Below, piece after piece: positions 16,610 through 25,370 of a DNA stretch of 64,000 nt (within the stretch, counting starts at the first letter, position 1; the number at the start of each line of letters is the position of its first letter). Made by a program: the position numbers and the translations under genes. Source of the stretch: Rubrivivax sp. (GTDB lineage Bacteria; Pseudomonadota; Gammaproteobacteria; Burkholderiales; Burkholderiaceae_C); the NCBI GenBank assembly GCA_019635285.1, contig JAHBZS010000016.1, forward strand, positions 1 to 64,000. The letters are read 5' to 3'. Under the pieces are notes generated by a model. That model searched no databases. It was given only the letters and a program-made list of their open reading frames with translations, and had not been told where the DNA came from.

Positions 16610-16973
16610 CGGCAGCTTGCGCCGCGCGCTGGCGCTGCTGGCGCTGGCCGGCGCCGCGTCCGGTGCCGCGGTGGCGCAGGGCGTGTACGGCTGGCCGGTC
16701 TGGTCGGGCGGCGGCGTGGTCTATCCGTGGTACTTCAATGCCGGTGGCTGCGTACCGGGCGGGGTGTGCACCGGCTGGGGCTGGAACGAGCGCCGGCCCT
16801 GGAGGCGCCCGGTCGCCCCCGAGCAGCCGACCTTCGAGGACCAGGACATCTGGGGCACCACCGGCAGCCCCTGGGGCTATGTCCGCCGGCTGCCGCCGCC
16901 GACGCCGGAAAGCCAGATCCAGCCGCGCTACCGGGACGCCAGCACCTTGCGCCCGGAATTCGAGTCGCGCTGA
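16578..16973 (+). CDS. Small exported Gly/Trp/Pro-rich protein, unknown function
   Basis: 131 residues from the ATG at 16578, with a signal sequence (LRRALALLALAGAASGAAVAQG). The mature part is rich in Gly, Trp, Tyr and Pro (YGWPVWSGGGVVYPWYF, GWGWNERRPWRR) and ends RPEFESR. The ATG lies inside the preceding gene; a TTG at 16617 would start exactly at the charged end of the signal peptide and is a good alternative. No family is recognised. Confidence 0.55.
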   Translation: MCMCATNAAPSGSLRRALALLALAGAASGAAVAQGVYGWPVWSGGGVVYPWYFNAGGCVPGGVCTGWGWNERRPWRRPVAPEQPTFEDQDIWGTTGSPWGYVRRLPPPTPESQIQPRYRDASTLRPEFESR

Positions 16974-16981
16974 GCGCCGGG

Positions 16982-17755
16982 TCAGTCGGCGTAGCGGGCG
17001 CCGGCCTGGTCGAGCTTGCGCACCAGCGCCGCATACACCGCACGGCACACCGCCGGCTCCCGCGGCCCGGCCTCGCGCACGCACTGCGCGCGTGCCTCGG
17101 CGCTGACGGGGTGCAGCGCGCCGACGCTGCCGGCGGCGATCTGCAGGTCGCAGGCGCGCTGCAGCGTCCACAGCCACATGAAGGCCTCGGGCAGGTCGTG
17201 GCCCCAGGTGAGCAGGCCATGGTTGCGCAGGATCACGCACGGCTTGTCGCCGATGCTGGCCAGCATGCGGCTGCGCTCGTCGGGGTTGACGGTGATGCCC
17301 TCGAACTCGTGATACGCCACGCGGCCCTGCAGCTGTGCGCCGTAGAAGGTGTCGTGCGTCAGGCCCTGCTCCAGGCAGGCCACCGCCATGCCCGTGGTGG
17401 TGTGGGTATGCATCACGCAGTGCGCCTGGTCCAGGTGGCCGTGGATGGCGCTGTGGGTGACGAAGCCGGCGCGGTTGACCGGATGGTCGGTGGGCCGCAC
17501 CGGCCGGCCCTCGATGTCCACCGCCACCAGGTTCGAGGCCGTGACCTCGTGGTACATCAGGCCGAAGGGATTGATCAGGAACACCCGCTCCGGCCCCGGC
17601 ACGCGCAGCGTGATGTGGTTGAAGATCATCTCGGTCCAGCCCAGCTGGTCGAACACGCGGTAGCAGGCGGCCAGCTGCACGCGGGCCTGCCATTCGGCGT
17701 CGGTCATCGGGATCGGCGCGTCCAAGCGTGCGCCTTCCTGCATGGTGAGTGTCAT
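16982..17755 (-). CDS. Class II aldolase/adducin family protein
   Basis: About 257 residues. Zinc-binding histidines are visible in CVMHTHTTTGMAVA and later ILRNHGLLTWG, the pattern of fuculose-phosphate aldolase-like enzymes and of bacterial class II aldolase/adducin proteins of unknown substrate. MIFNHITLRVPG near the N-terminus is typical. ATG at 17755 (MTLTMQEG) was chosen over an upstream GTG because the first 19 residues look non-coding. It stands alone, divergent from the GGDEF gene. Confidence 0.88.
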   Translation of the reverse strand: MTLTMQEGARLDAPIPMTDAEWQARVQLAACYRVFDQLGWTEMIFNHITLRVPGPERVFLINPFGLMYHEVTASNLVAVDIEGRPVRPTDHPVNRAGFVTHSAIHGHLDQAHCVMHTHTTTGMAVACLEQGLTHDTFYGAQLQGRVAYHEFEGITVNPDERSRMLASIGDKPCVILRNHGLLTWGHDLPEAFMWLWTLQRACDLQIAAGSVGALHPVSAEARAQCVREAGPREPAVCRAVYAALVRKLDQAGARYAD

Positions 17756-17853
17756 GGCGTCTTTCGCAGAACCAGGGTTGCGCCATGCTAGCGGGCCCGG
17801 CCTCCCCCGCAAGTGTGATGCGCTGCCCCTGCAAGCTGGTCGAGAATGTCTGC

Positions 17854-19653
17854 ATGAGCGCAGCGTCCGTCCGTGCTACCTCATCCACCGCCTGTCGGCT
17901 GGCCCACCGGGCGTGGCGGCTGCTGTACAGCGACTCCCACGGCTGCATCGAGCTGGCCGAGCGGGCGCTGGCACAGGCGCATCGGCGCGGCGACACGGCG
18001 GCCCGGGGCTGGGCGCAGCTCACGCGCGGCTTTCACCTGATCTGGTACGCCACGCCGCCGGAGGCGATGGGTGATCTGCGCGAGGCGCAGCGCTGCTTCG
18101 ATGACGTGTCCGACCGCGCCGGCCAGTTGCTGGCCGAAGTCGGCCTGGCGCGCTGCAGCTGGCGCCATGGCGAGTTCCAGGCGGCGCTGCAGCGCGTGCT
18201 GCCGCTGCGCGATGAAGGCCTGCGTATCCTCAAGCACGACCAGCGCGGCATGCTGCTCAGCACCATCGCCGGCTGCTACTCCGAGCTCGGCGACTCGCAG
18301 CAGGCCTTCGCCTACATGTACCAGGCGCTGCGCGAAACCGGCCGCGGCAAGAGCCAGGGCTTCGACGTGGTGCTGTACTGCAACCTGGCGCACGAGCTCA
18401 TCCAGCTGGGCGACTACCACCAGGCGCTGAGCTACCTGCTGGAAGGGCTGGAACGCTGCGCGCGGCTGAACAATCCGCGGCTGGAGAGCGTGCTCACCAT
18501 CAACCGCATCATCTGCCTGACCAACCTCGACCGCCCCGCCGAGGCCCTGCCCGACGTGCGCCGGCTGCTGAGCCTGCCCGCCGACAAGGACGGACGCGGG
18601 GCGATGAACGCCCACTTCGAGACGCTCGCGCTGGCCGCGCTGCGCGCCGGCGACCTGAACTTCGGCGCCGAGCTGGTGGAGCGTGCGACGCACAACCTGT
18701 CGGGCACCCTGGTGCCCGACGAGCAGGCGACCCTGCGCGTGGCCCGCGCCGAGCTGTTGCTGGCCCGCGGCCGCTGGGCCGAGGCCGCCGAGCAGCTGCA
18801 GTCGTCGCCGTCGCCGGGCGTGAGCCTGCGTGTGCGCTGCATGCATTTCCATGCGCTGGCGGCGGCACACGAGCGCCTGGGCCAGCCGGCGCAGGCGCTG
18901 CAGGCGCTGCGCCTGTGGCAGAAGCTGCATACCGAAAGGGCGCTGCAGGCCTCGGGCGCGCGCTACCAGGCGGCCGCGCTGCAGACCGAGCTGCTGCGCA
19001 TGAAGCAGGAGCTGCTGAGCATCGATGCGCGCCGGCGCAGCACCGAGAAGGCGCGCGCCGAGCTCGAGGCAGCCAACCGCCAGCTGAAGAGCAAGATCGC
19101 CGAGGTCGAGACCCTGCAGCAGGCCTTGCAGCAGCAGGCCACGCGCGACTTCCTCACCGGCCTGTTCAACCGTCGCCACCTCGACGACGTGCTGCCCGCC
19201 ATGCTGGCCATGGCCGAGCGCGACCGGCAGCCGCTGTCGGTGGTGATCATCGACCTGGACCACTTCAAGAACGTCAACGACGAGCTTGGCCATGCCGCCG
19301 GCGACCGGCTGCTGGCGGCCTTCGGCGAGCTGCTGGGCACGCACTGCCGCAAGAGCGACGTGGCCTGCCGCTACGGCGGCGAGGAGTTCTGCCTGCTGAT
19401 GCCGCGCACCGCCGCAGCGGCGGCGCGGCGCAAGACCCTGGCGCTGCTGAAACAGTGGTCGCAGCAGTGCGAGACCGACTCGCGCCAGCTGCCCGGGGCG
19501 CGCAGCTTCTCGGCCGGCGTGGCCGATTCGCTGGCCGCGCCCGGCCCGGCGGCGGCGCTGTTGAAGGCCGCCGATGACGGCCTGCTGCAGGCCAAGCGCC
19601 TGGGGCGCAGCCGCGTGCTGCTGCATGCCCGCGGCGGGCGCATCGCGGCCTGA
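17854..19653 (+). CDS. Diguanylate cyclase with N-terminal TPR-like sensor region
   Basis: About 599 residues, no membrane segment. Residues 20-390 form helical TPR-like repeats (for example SYLLEGLERCARLNNPRLES), 395-435 a coiled coil (ELEAANRQLKSKIAEVETLQQ broken across the linker), then a GGDEF domain with active-site GGEEF at 508-512. The inhibitory I-site RKSD (499-502) lies five residues before it, so product inhibition by c-di-GMP is expected. The coiled coil fits dimerisation. The ATG at 17854 (MSAASVRATSS) was chosen; an upstream start at 17749 would overlap the divergent gene. Confidence 0.9.
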   Translation: MSAASVRATSSTACRLAHRAWRLLYSDSHGCIELAERALAQAHRRGDTAARGWAQLTRGFHLIWYATPPEAMGDLREAQRCFDDVSDRAGQLLAEVGLARCSWRHGEFQAALQRVLPLRDEGLRILKHDQRGMLLSTIAGCYSELGDSQQAFAYMYQALRETGRGKSQGFDVVLYCNLAHELIQLGDYHQALSYLLEGLERCARLNNPRLESVLTINRIICLTNLDRPAEALPDVRRLLSLPADKDGRGAMNAHFETLALAALRAGDLNFGAELVERATHNLSGTLVPDEQATLRVARAELLLARGRWAEAAEQLQSSPSPGVSLRVRCMHFHALAAAHERLGQPAQALQALRLWQKLHTERALQASGARYQAAALQTELLRMKQELLSIDARRRSTEKARAELEAANRQLKSKIAEVETLQQALQQQATRDFLTGLFNRRHLDDVLPAMLAMAERDRQPLSVVIIDLDHFKNVNDELGHAAGDRLLAAFGELLGTHCRKSDVACRYGGEEFCLLMPRTAAAAARRKTLALLKQWSQQCETDSRQLPGARSFSAGVADSLAAPGPAAALLKAADDGLLQAKRLGRSRVLLHARGGRIAA

Positions 19654-19676
19654 GCGGCCCACCCCGATCGGATAGC

Positions 19677-20591
19677 ATGGCCCGCGCCATGCCGATCCGC
19701 TACGACATCGTCCACACCACGCGGTACCGCTATCGCCAGCCGGTGAGTTTCGGCGAGCACCGCGTGATGTTCCGGCCGCGCGACAGCCACGACCTGCGCG
19801 TGCTGGCCACCGACCTGGTCTGCAGCCCGCAGGCGCAGATCCGCATGATCCAGGACCCGCATTCCAACTCGGTGGCGCTGGTCACGCCGCTGCACCCGGC
19901 CGACGAGCTGACGATCGCCTGCACCTTCACCATCGAACACGCCCCCGGCGACGGTACCGAGCTGGAGCTGTCGCCCAGCGCGGTGCTCTTCCCCTTCGCC
20001 TACGCGGTGCAGGAGCGGCTGGACCTGGAGCACTACATGCGCCCGCTGTACGACGACCCGCAGGGCGTGCTCACGCAATGGGCGCGCCAGTTCATGCGCA
20101 CCGACGGGCCCACGGGCACGCGCGAGCTGCTGTTGCAGATGAACGGCTTCATCCGCGAGCATTTCGACTACGCCGCACGCGACGAAGAGGGCACGCAGCC
20201 GCCGCTGCAGACGCTGGCGTTGGGCAGCGGCAGTTGCCGCGACTTCGCGCTGCTGATGATGGAAGCGGTGCGCAGCCTGGGCATGGCGGCACGCTTCGTC
20301 TCCGGCTACCTGTACGACCCGGCACTGGATGCCGCGGCCGGCGGCGTCGACCCGCAGGCGACCGTCGGCGCCGGCAGCACGCACGCCTGGCTGCAGGTCT
20401 ACCTGCCGGGGGCCGGATGGGTGGCCTTCGACCCCACCAACAACCTGCGCGACGGCACCCCGCAGCTGATCCGTGTCGGCGTGGCGCGCGACCCCGCGCA
20501 GGCCGCGCCGGTCAGCGGCAGCTGGTTCGGCCCGCCGGAGGCCTACCTGGGCCTGAGCGCCAGCGTGCAGGTGCGCCGCGTGCCAGGCTGA
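19677..20591 (+). CDS. Transglutaminase-like cysteine protease family protein
   Basis: About 304 residues with an N-terminal bacterial transglutaminase-like domain (IRYDIVHTTRYRYRQPV) and a transglutaminase core. The catalytic triad is visible: Cys in GSGSCRDFALL, His in STHAWLQVY, Asp in AFDPTNN. Such genes are often found with peptide-modification or circularly permuted ATP-grasp genes, but here it is followed 3 bp later by a histidine phosphatase. An internal ATG at 19689 (MPIRYDI) is an equally good start. Confidence 0.9.
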   Translation: MARAMPIRYDIVHTTRYRYRQPVSFGEHRVMFRPRDSHDLRVLATDLVCSPQAQIRMIQDPHSNSVALVTPLHPADELTIACTFTIEHAPGDGTELELSPSAVLFPFAYAVQERLDLEHYMRPLYDDPQGVLTQWARQFMRTDGPTGTRELLLQMNGFIREHFDYAARDEEGTQPPLQTLALGSGSCRDFALLMMEAVRSLGMAARFVSGYLYDPALDAAAGGVDPQATVGAGSTHAWLQVYLPGAGWVAFDPTNNLRDGTPQLIRVGVARDPAQAAPVSGSWFGPPEAYLGLSASVQVRRVPG

Positions 20592-20594
20592 GCC

Positions 20595-21212
20595 ATGGCG
20601 GTGATCCTGGTGCGCCACGGCGAGACCGCCCTCAACGCGGCCCGCATCCTGCAGCCGGCGGCCACGCCCTTGAGCGAGCGCGGCCAGGCGCAGGCACGCG
20701 CCGTCGCGCGATGGCTGGCACAGCGTGGCCGCATCGGCGCCATCCTCAGCAGCGACCTGCCGCGTGCCTGGCAAACCGCCGAGGCCATCGGCGCCGCGCT
20801 GGGCCTGCCCGTCGAAGCCAGCCCGCTGCTGCAGGAACGCAATTTCGGCGACCTGCGTGGCCAGCCCTACGACACCTTGGGCTTCGACCCGCTGGCCATG
20901 GCCGAGGCGCCGGCCGGGGGCGAGTCGGCGCCACACTTCGCCGCACGCGCGCAGCAAGCCTTCGAGGAGATGCTGCGCCGCCACGCGCAGTTGCATGCCG
21001 ACCTGGTGGTGGTGACGCACGGCCTGCTGATCCGCACGCTGCTGGCCGGCCCGCTGCGCATGGACGCCACTGCGCTGGGCGAGCTGCATCTGGCCAACAC
21101 CTGCGTGAGCATCTTCGACGCCGCGCCGCCGCACACGCTGCAGCTGCTCAACGGCACCCAACACCTCGACGCAGCCGAGCGCGACGACGCGCATGGCCTG
21201 TCGGGCGGCTGA
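20595..21212 (+). CDS. Histidine phosphatase (phosphoglycerate mutase-like) family protein
   Basis: 205 residues. The phosphohistidine motif is VRHGETALN (His8), SSDLPRAWQTAEAI supplies the second arginine, LQERNFGDLRG the acid, and VVTHGLLIRTLL the second histidine. The sequence fits the broad-specificity phosphatase branch (GpmB/PhoE/CobC-like); substrate not identifiable. Tightly packed after the transglutaminase gene and before the VOC gene. Confidence 0.9.
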   Translation: MAVILVRHGETALNAARILQPAATPLSERGQAQARAVARWLAQRGRIGAILSSDLPRAWQTAEAIGAALGLPVEASPLLQERNFGDLRGQPYDTLGFDPLAMAEAPAGGESAPHFAARAQQAFEEMLRRHAQLHADLVVVTHGLLIRTLLAGPLRMDATALGELHLANTCVSIFDAAPPHTLQLLNGTQHLDAAERDDAHGLSGG

Positions 21213-21231
21213 CCCCCCACAGGAGCCTGCG

Positions 21232-21978
21232 ATGCGCATCCGCCAGATTGTCTTTGCCGACCCGGAGCTGAAGGACGGGGCCGCCCGCCTGCGCACGCTG
21301 CTGGGCCTGGCGGCGCCGTACCGCGACCCAGGGGTCGCCGAGTTCGGCCTGGACAACGCGGTGTTCGTCTTCGGCGACCAGTTCGTCGAAATCGTCTCAC
21401 CGACGCGTAGCGGCACGACGGCCGGGCGCCTGATCGAGCGCCGCGGCAGCTGCGGCTACATGCTCATCCTGCAGACCGACGACTTCGACCGCGAACTCGC
21501 GCGCTTCGAGCGCCTGGGCGTGCGCCGCGTCTGGTCCAAGGACCTGCCCGACATCCGCGCCACGCACCTGCATCCCAAGGACATCGGCGGCGCCATCGTC
21601 TCCATCGACCAGCCGCTGCCGGCGGCCTCATGGCGCTGGGGCGGCCCGGACTGGACGCTGCAGGACGGCCGCGCCGCCTTGCAGCGTGTGCTCGGCGTGA
21701 ACGTCGGCGCCGTCGACCCGCCGGCCATGGCGGCGCGCTGGGCGCAGGTGCTGGGCCTGCGCGCGCCGGCGGCACACGGCGCCACGCCGCGCCTGCTGCT
21801 GGACGGCGGCTGGGCGGACTTCGAGCCGGCCGACGCGCGCGGCGAAGGCATCAGCGGCTATACGCTGGCGGTGGCCGATCGCCCGGGCGTGCTGGCGCGC
21901 GCACGGGACATGGGGCTGGACGTGGCCGGCCAGGCACTGACGCTGTTCGGCACGCGCATCGAGCTGCGCGATCTGTAG
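21232..21978 (+). CDS. VOC (glyoxalase-like) family protein
   Basis: 248 residues forming two beta-alpha-beta-beta-beta modules. MRIRQIVFADPELKDGAARL opens the first; VLGVNVGAVDPPAMAARWAQV opens the second. Possible metal ligands include the His and Glu of IVSPTRSG/DQFVEIVS, but the pattern is not clear. A good ribosome-binding site (ACAGGAGCCTGCG) fixes the ATG at 21232. It could be a dioxygenase-like or lyase enzyme; function unknown. Confidence 0.75.
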   Translation: MRIRQIVFADPELKDGAARLRTLLGLAAPYRDPGVAEFGLDNAVFVFGDQFVEIVSPTRSGTTAGRLIERRGSCGYMLILQTDDFDRELARFERLGVRRVWSKDLPDIRATHLHPKDIGGAIVSIDQPLPAASWRWGGPDWTLQDGRAALQRVLGVNVGAVDPPAMAARWAQVLGLRAPAAHGATPRLLLDGGWADFEPADARGEGISGYTLAVADRPGVLARARDMGLDVAGQALTLFGTRIELRDL

Positions 21979-22059
21979 CCACGCTGCAGGAATCCAGCGC
22001 GGCGCCGGCGGCGGCCGTGCCGCACGCGAGCCTGCCCCGGCAGGCGTGTCGGTTGGCGT

Positions 22060-23154
22060 TCAGCCCCAGACGTCGCGCGCCACCTCGACCACACGCTCCA
22101 GCTTGCGCCACTGGTCGTCCTGCGACAGCGCGTTGCCGTGGTGCGTGCTGGAGAAGCCGCATTGCGGCGACAGGCACAAGTCGTCCAGCGGCACGAACTT
22201 GGCCGCCTCGTCGATGCGGCGCTTCAGCGCGTCCTTCGACTCCAGCTCGCCGAGCTTGGTGGTCACCAGGCCCAGCACCACCTTCTTGCCCTTGGGCAGC
22301 GCGCGCAAGGGCTCGAAGCCGCCGGAGCGCACGCTGTCGAATTCCATGAAGTAGCCGTCGACCCCGGTCGAGAACATGGCCTGCACCACCGGGTCGTAGC
22401 CGCCCTCGGCGACCCACGCGCTCTTGAAGTTGCCGCGGCACGTGTGGATGGTCACGTGCAGATCGGCGGGCTTGCCGGCGAGCGCGGCGTTGATGGTGTC
22501 GGCATAGGTCTGCGGCAGCGCGGCCGGGTCGTCGCCGTTGGCGCGGCAGTTGGCCTGGATCTTCGGGTCGCACAGATAGGCGAAGGTGATGTCGTCCAGC
22601 TGCAGGTAGCGGCAGCCGGCGTCGTACAGGTAGCCGATGGCCTGGCGGTAGGCGGCGGCCACATCGGCCCAGAACGCGTCCATCTGCGGATAGACCTCGC
22701 GCGAGATGGCGGCACGCCCGCCGCGCAGGTGCAGCATCGACGGCGACGGAATCGTCATCTTCGGCGTGCGCGTGGTCTGCGTCTTCAGGTAGGCGAAGTC
22801 CTTGGCCATGATCGGCTGGCTGCAGCCGATCTTGCCGGTGACGGTGGCGATCGGCGGCTGCTCGCCGCCATGCTCACCGGTCTGGAACTTCGGCCCCGGG
22901 TTGTCCTTCAGCGTGACGCCTTGCAGCTGCGCCAGGAAGTCCAGGTGCCACCAGTCGCGGCGGAACTCGCCGTCGGTGATGCTCTGCAGGCCGATGGCCT
23001 CCTGCTGGCGCACGGCGTCGGTGATGGCCCGGTCTTCGGTCGCGCGGAGCGTGCCGGCATCGATCTCGCCGCGCTTGAAACGGGCGCGCTCGGCTGCCAG
23101 CCAGTCGGGACGCAGGAGGCTGCCGACCTGGTCGGCGCGGTAGGGAATGCTCAT
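22060..23154 (-). CDS. Cobalamin-independent methionine synthase-like (MetE C-terminal type) protein
   Basis: 364-residue single-domain relative of MetE that lacks the N-terminal half of the full synthase. The barrel start PYRADQVGSLLRP, the zinc-ligand pattern His-x-Cys in TIHTCRGN, the Glu in GYFMEFDS and the Cys in LCLSPQCGFSS are all present. Members are annotated as 5-methyltetrahydropteroyltriglutamate-homocysteine methyltransferases, but many act on other methyl donors, so the substrate is uncertain. ATG at 23154 (MSIPYRADQ) is supported by the family start. Monocistronic. Confidence 0.85.
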   Translation of the reverse strand: MSIPYRADQVGSLLRPDWLAAERARFKRGEIDAGTLRATEDRAITDAVRQQEAIGLQSITDGEFRRDWWHLDFLAQLQGVTLKDNPGPKFQTGEHGGEQPPIATVTGKIGCSQPIMAKDFAYLKTQTTRTPKMTIPSPSMLHLRGGRAAISREVYPQMDAFWADVAAAYRQAIGYLYDAGCRYLQLDDITFAYLCDPKIQANCRANGDDPAALPQTYADTINAALAGKPADLHVTIHTCRGNFKSAWVAEGGYDPVVQAMFSTGVDGYFMEFDSVRSGGFEPLRALPKGKKVVLGLVTTKLGELESKDALKRRIDEAAKFVPLDDLCLSPQCGFSSTHHGNALSQDDQWRKLERVVEVARDVWG

Positions 23155-23353
23155 CGTGGGCTCTCGGCTTGGGAGGAAACGATCATAGTGCCCCACTCCA
23201 GAGGCATCGCATACCAACAATGTGAGTGCAAGCTATCTCCAAGATCCAGAACTGTAAGGACTAGTCTGTTCCGTCTAGAGAAAGCGCCATGCGGCACGGC
23301 AGCCCGCGGGCCGCTGTGCTAGTCTGAATTTAGGGTAAACACTGAGGAGGACC
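23155..23353. promoter_or_regulatory. Divergent promoter region (about 200 bp, less GC-rich)
   Basis: This gap separates the MetE-like gene (left, minus strand) from a small protein gene (right). It is AT-richer than its surroundings and holds two copies of CTAGTCTG about 50 bp apart (in GGACTAGTCTG and GTGCTAGTCTG), and a GC-rich inverted repeat between them. I could not assign definite -35/-10 boxes. Confidence 0.4.
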
Positions 23354-23656
23354 ATGCTGAACGTCCCCAACAGCGATCTGGCGCGCCTGTCCTGGCAGCG
23401 CCAGCAACAACTGCAACGCCGCTGGCTCGCGTTGTGGCAGTCGCCCGGCCCGGCCGACATGCCGCAGGCGCTGGGCCGCTGGTGGAGCAGCCTGCGCGAG
23501 CTGCTGGCGCTGCCCTTCGACATCGCCCGGCATCAGCATGCCGCGGGCGTGCGGGCGGGTGCCTTGCCGCATTCGCTGCTGGAGTCGCAGCGCTTCGAGC
23601 AGCAGCTCGGCCTGATGGAACGCCTGTCCTTGGGGCCGCTGGCCCGGAACCTCTGA
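23354..23656 (+). CDS. Small hypothetical protein, phasin-like in general character
   Basis: 100 residues. A strong ribosome-binding site (GAGGAGG 4 bp before the ATG) supports real translation. The protein is helical and rich in Leu, Gln and Trp (LSWQRQQQLQRRWLALWQS, WWSSLRELLALPFD). I do not recognise a family; the amphipathic helical look recalls short surface-active or phasin-like proteins, which is only an impression. Confidence 0.55.
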   Translation: MLNVPNSDLARLSWQRQQQLQRRWLALWQSPGPADMPQALGRWWSSLRELLALPFDIARHQHAAGVRAGALPHSLLESQRFEQQLGLMERLSLGPLARNL

Positions 23657-23677
23657 CGCCGCCGCGCGGCCGTCGCG

Positions 23678-25333
23678 TCACGCCTCGCCGCCGCGCCGCC
23701 ACACGCTGGCCAGCGCCTTGAGCTTGGTCCAGGCGCCCAGGCGCTCGTCGGACAGCGCATCCAGAAAGTCCGACAGGCGCTTGGACTTGGCCATGGTGTA
23801 CACCGTCAGCGCCGTGGTGGCGACGAAGACCACCGCAAACAGCACCAGGCGCTGCGACAGCGGCGCCTCGGCCTCGGCCAGCAGGTTCATGCCCAGGAAG
23901 CCGGTGGTCACGGTGCCGATCAGGCCGAAGATCGTCACCACCGTCAGCCGCACCACGGTGTTGGCCTGGCGGCGCAGGCTGTCCGCCTCGAGGTAGCCGC
24001 TCATGTCGGCGATGCGCTCCTTGACCTCGGCATAGAGCGCGTCGATGCCCAGGTGGCCGGTGCACAGGCGGAACAGCGCGCGCGCCTGCGCCTGCTCGGA
24101 GATCTCGTGGAACCAGTAGCGGTGCGTGAAGCGCAGGAAGGCGGCAAAGCTGTCGCGGATGGTGCGCTTGAAGCGGCGCACGCTGTCGGGGTCGGCGACG
24201 TCCAGGTGCCGCAGCGCCTCGGCCAGGCGGTCGCTGAACATCAGCAGCGCGGCCTTCTGGAAGTGGGCGATCAGGAACAGCAGGAAATGCTGGTGGCGGA
24301 ACTGCGCCAGCACGCCGCGTTCGGCGCAGTTGTAGAACGCCGCGCGGGCGTCGCCGACCACCACCAGCGAATGGCCGCTGCACAGGTAGCGGGTGTTCGG
24401 CGCTGCCCCGGCGTCGGACCAGAAGCGGTCATAGCAGTGGCGCTGCTCGAAATCGGCCAGCTGCGGCTCGGCGAAGGGCAGCAGCGTGTCGTGCTCGCCC
24501 TCCGGCGCGGCCGTCAGCAGGCCCAGGCGCACGAAATCGCTGCGCGTCAGCGCACGCGGCTCGTCCAGCGCCAGATAGGCCATCGTCGGCATGCGGTAGT
24601 ACTCGATCTGGCGGAAGCGCAGCGCGCCGGTGCGGCCCGAATGGTCGCCGACCAGCGGCTCCAGCATGAAGGCCCAGTGCGCGGCGATGCGCGGCGCGCG
24701 GTGCTCGGCCACGTGCGCCAGGAAGGCCTCGCGCTGCCGCGCGTCCGAGCGCGCCAGCACGCAGCCCTCGGCGTCCAGGAACTCGACGCTGTCCATGCAG
24801 TGCAGCGCGTGGCCTTGGGCGTCCCAGCCGGCCGGGTAGGCGCGGCCGAAGCGGTAGAGCAGGTCCTGCGCGCGTGGCAGCGGCAGGTCGCTGGCGCTGA
24901 CCTCGACGTTGAGCATGACCACGTCGATGCCGAGGAAGAACACCAGGTCCACGTGCACGATGTCCAGCAGCAGCGGCGCATCGCCGGGCCGGGACACCAG
25001 CCGCACCTGCGCCACGTCGCGGCGGCGGAACACGCGCATCGGCGAGCCGGCCGCATGCGCGCCGCGCTGCGCCCGGCCGTCGCCGTAGAGGAAGCGCTGC
25101 ACGTAGGGCAGGAAGGTCACGAACTCGTTGTAGTGGCGTTCGTGGAAGTCCTCGGCGTCGCCGGTGTATTCGTCGACCACCTCGCGCCAGTTCGGCGTCA
25201 GCAGCTCCCAGGGCTGTCCCTTGCTGCCGTCGGGCAGCGGCATCAGCCGCAGCGGCCACAACAGCACCTGCCGCAGGTGCCGCACCTGCGGCACCGTCGA
25301 AGGAACGGCCGTTGCGTCGTCGGGCGGAGCCAT
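23678..25333 (-). CDS. CorA-like divalent cation transporter family protein with a large N-terminal domain
   Basis: 551 residues. The C-terminal 90 residues carry two membrane helices, with the CorA signature GMN at the end of the first (TTGFLGMNLLAEAEAPLS, near residue 480). The long helix before it resembles the CorA stalk. The cytoplasmic part (1-440) is about 200 residues longer than in CorA and includes a segment LLDIVHVDLVFFLGIDVVML I cannot assign. Likely inner-membrane metal transport (inference from GMN). It lies between a small plus-strand gene and the dehydrogenase gene. Confidence 0.7.
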   Translation of the reverse strand: MAPPDDATAVPSTVPQVRHLRQVLLWPLRLMPLPDGSKGQPWELLTPNWREVVDEYTGDAEDFHERHYNEFVTFLPYVQRFLYGDGRAQRGAHAAGSPMRVFRRRDVAQVRLVSRPGDAPLLLDIVHVDLVFFLGIDVVMLNVEVSASDLPLPRAQDLLYRFGRAYPAGWDAQGHALHCMDSVEFLDAEGCVLARSDARQREAFLAHVAEHRAPRIAAHWAFMLEPLVGDHSGRTGALRFRQIEYYRMPTMAYLALDEPRALTRSDFVRLGLLTAAPEGEHDTLLPFAEPQLADFEQRHCYDRFWSDAGAAPNTRYLCSGHSLVVVGDARAAFYNCAERGVLAQFRHQHFLLFLIAHFQKAALLMFSDRLAEALRHLDVADPDSVRRFKRTIRDSFAAFLRFTHRYWFHEISEQAQARALFRLCTGHLGIDALYAEVKERIADMSGYLEADSLRRQANTVVRLTVVTIFGLIGTVTTGFLGMNLLAEAEAPLSQRLVLFAVVFVATTALTVYTMAKSKRLSDFLDALSDERLGAWTKLKALASVWRRGGEA

Positions 25334-25370
25334 GGCGCGCAGTGTAGGTGCCGCCGCGGGCCGCCTGGGC

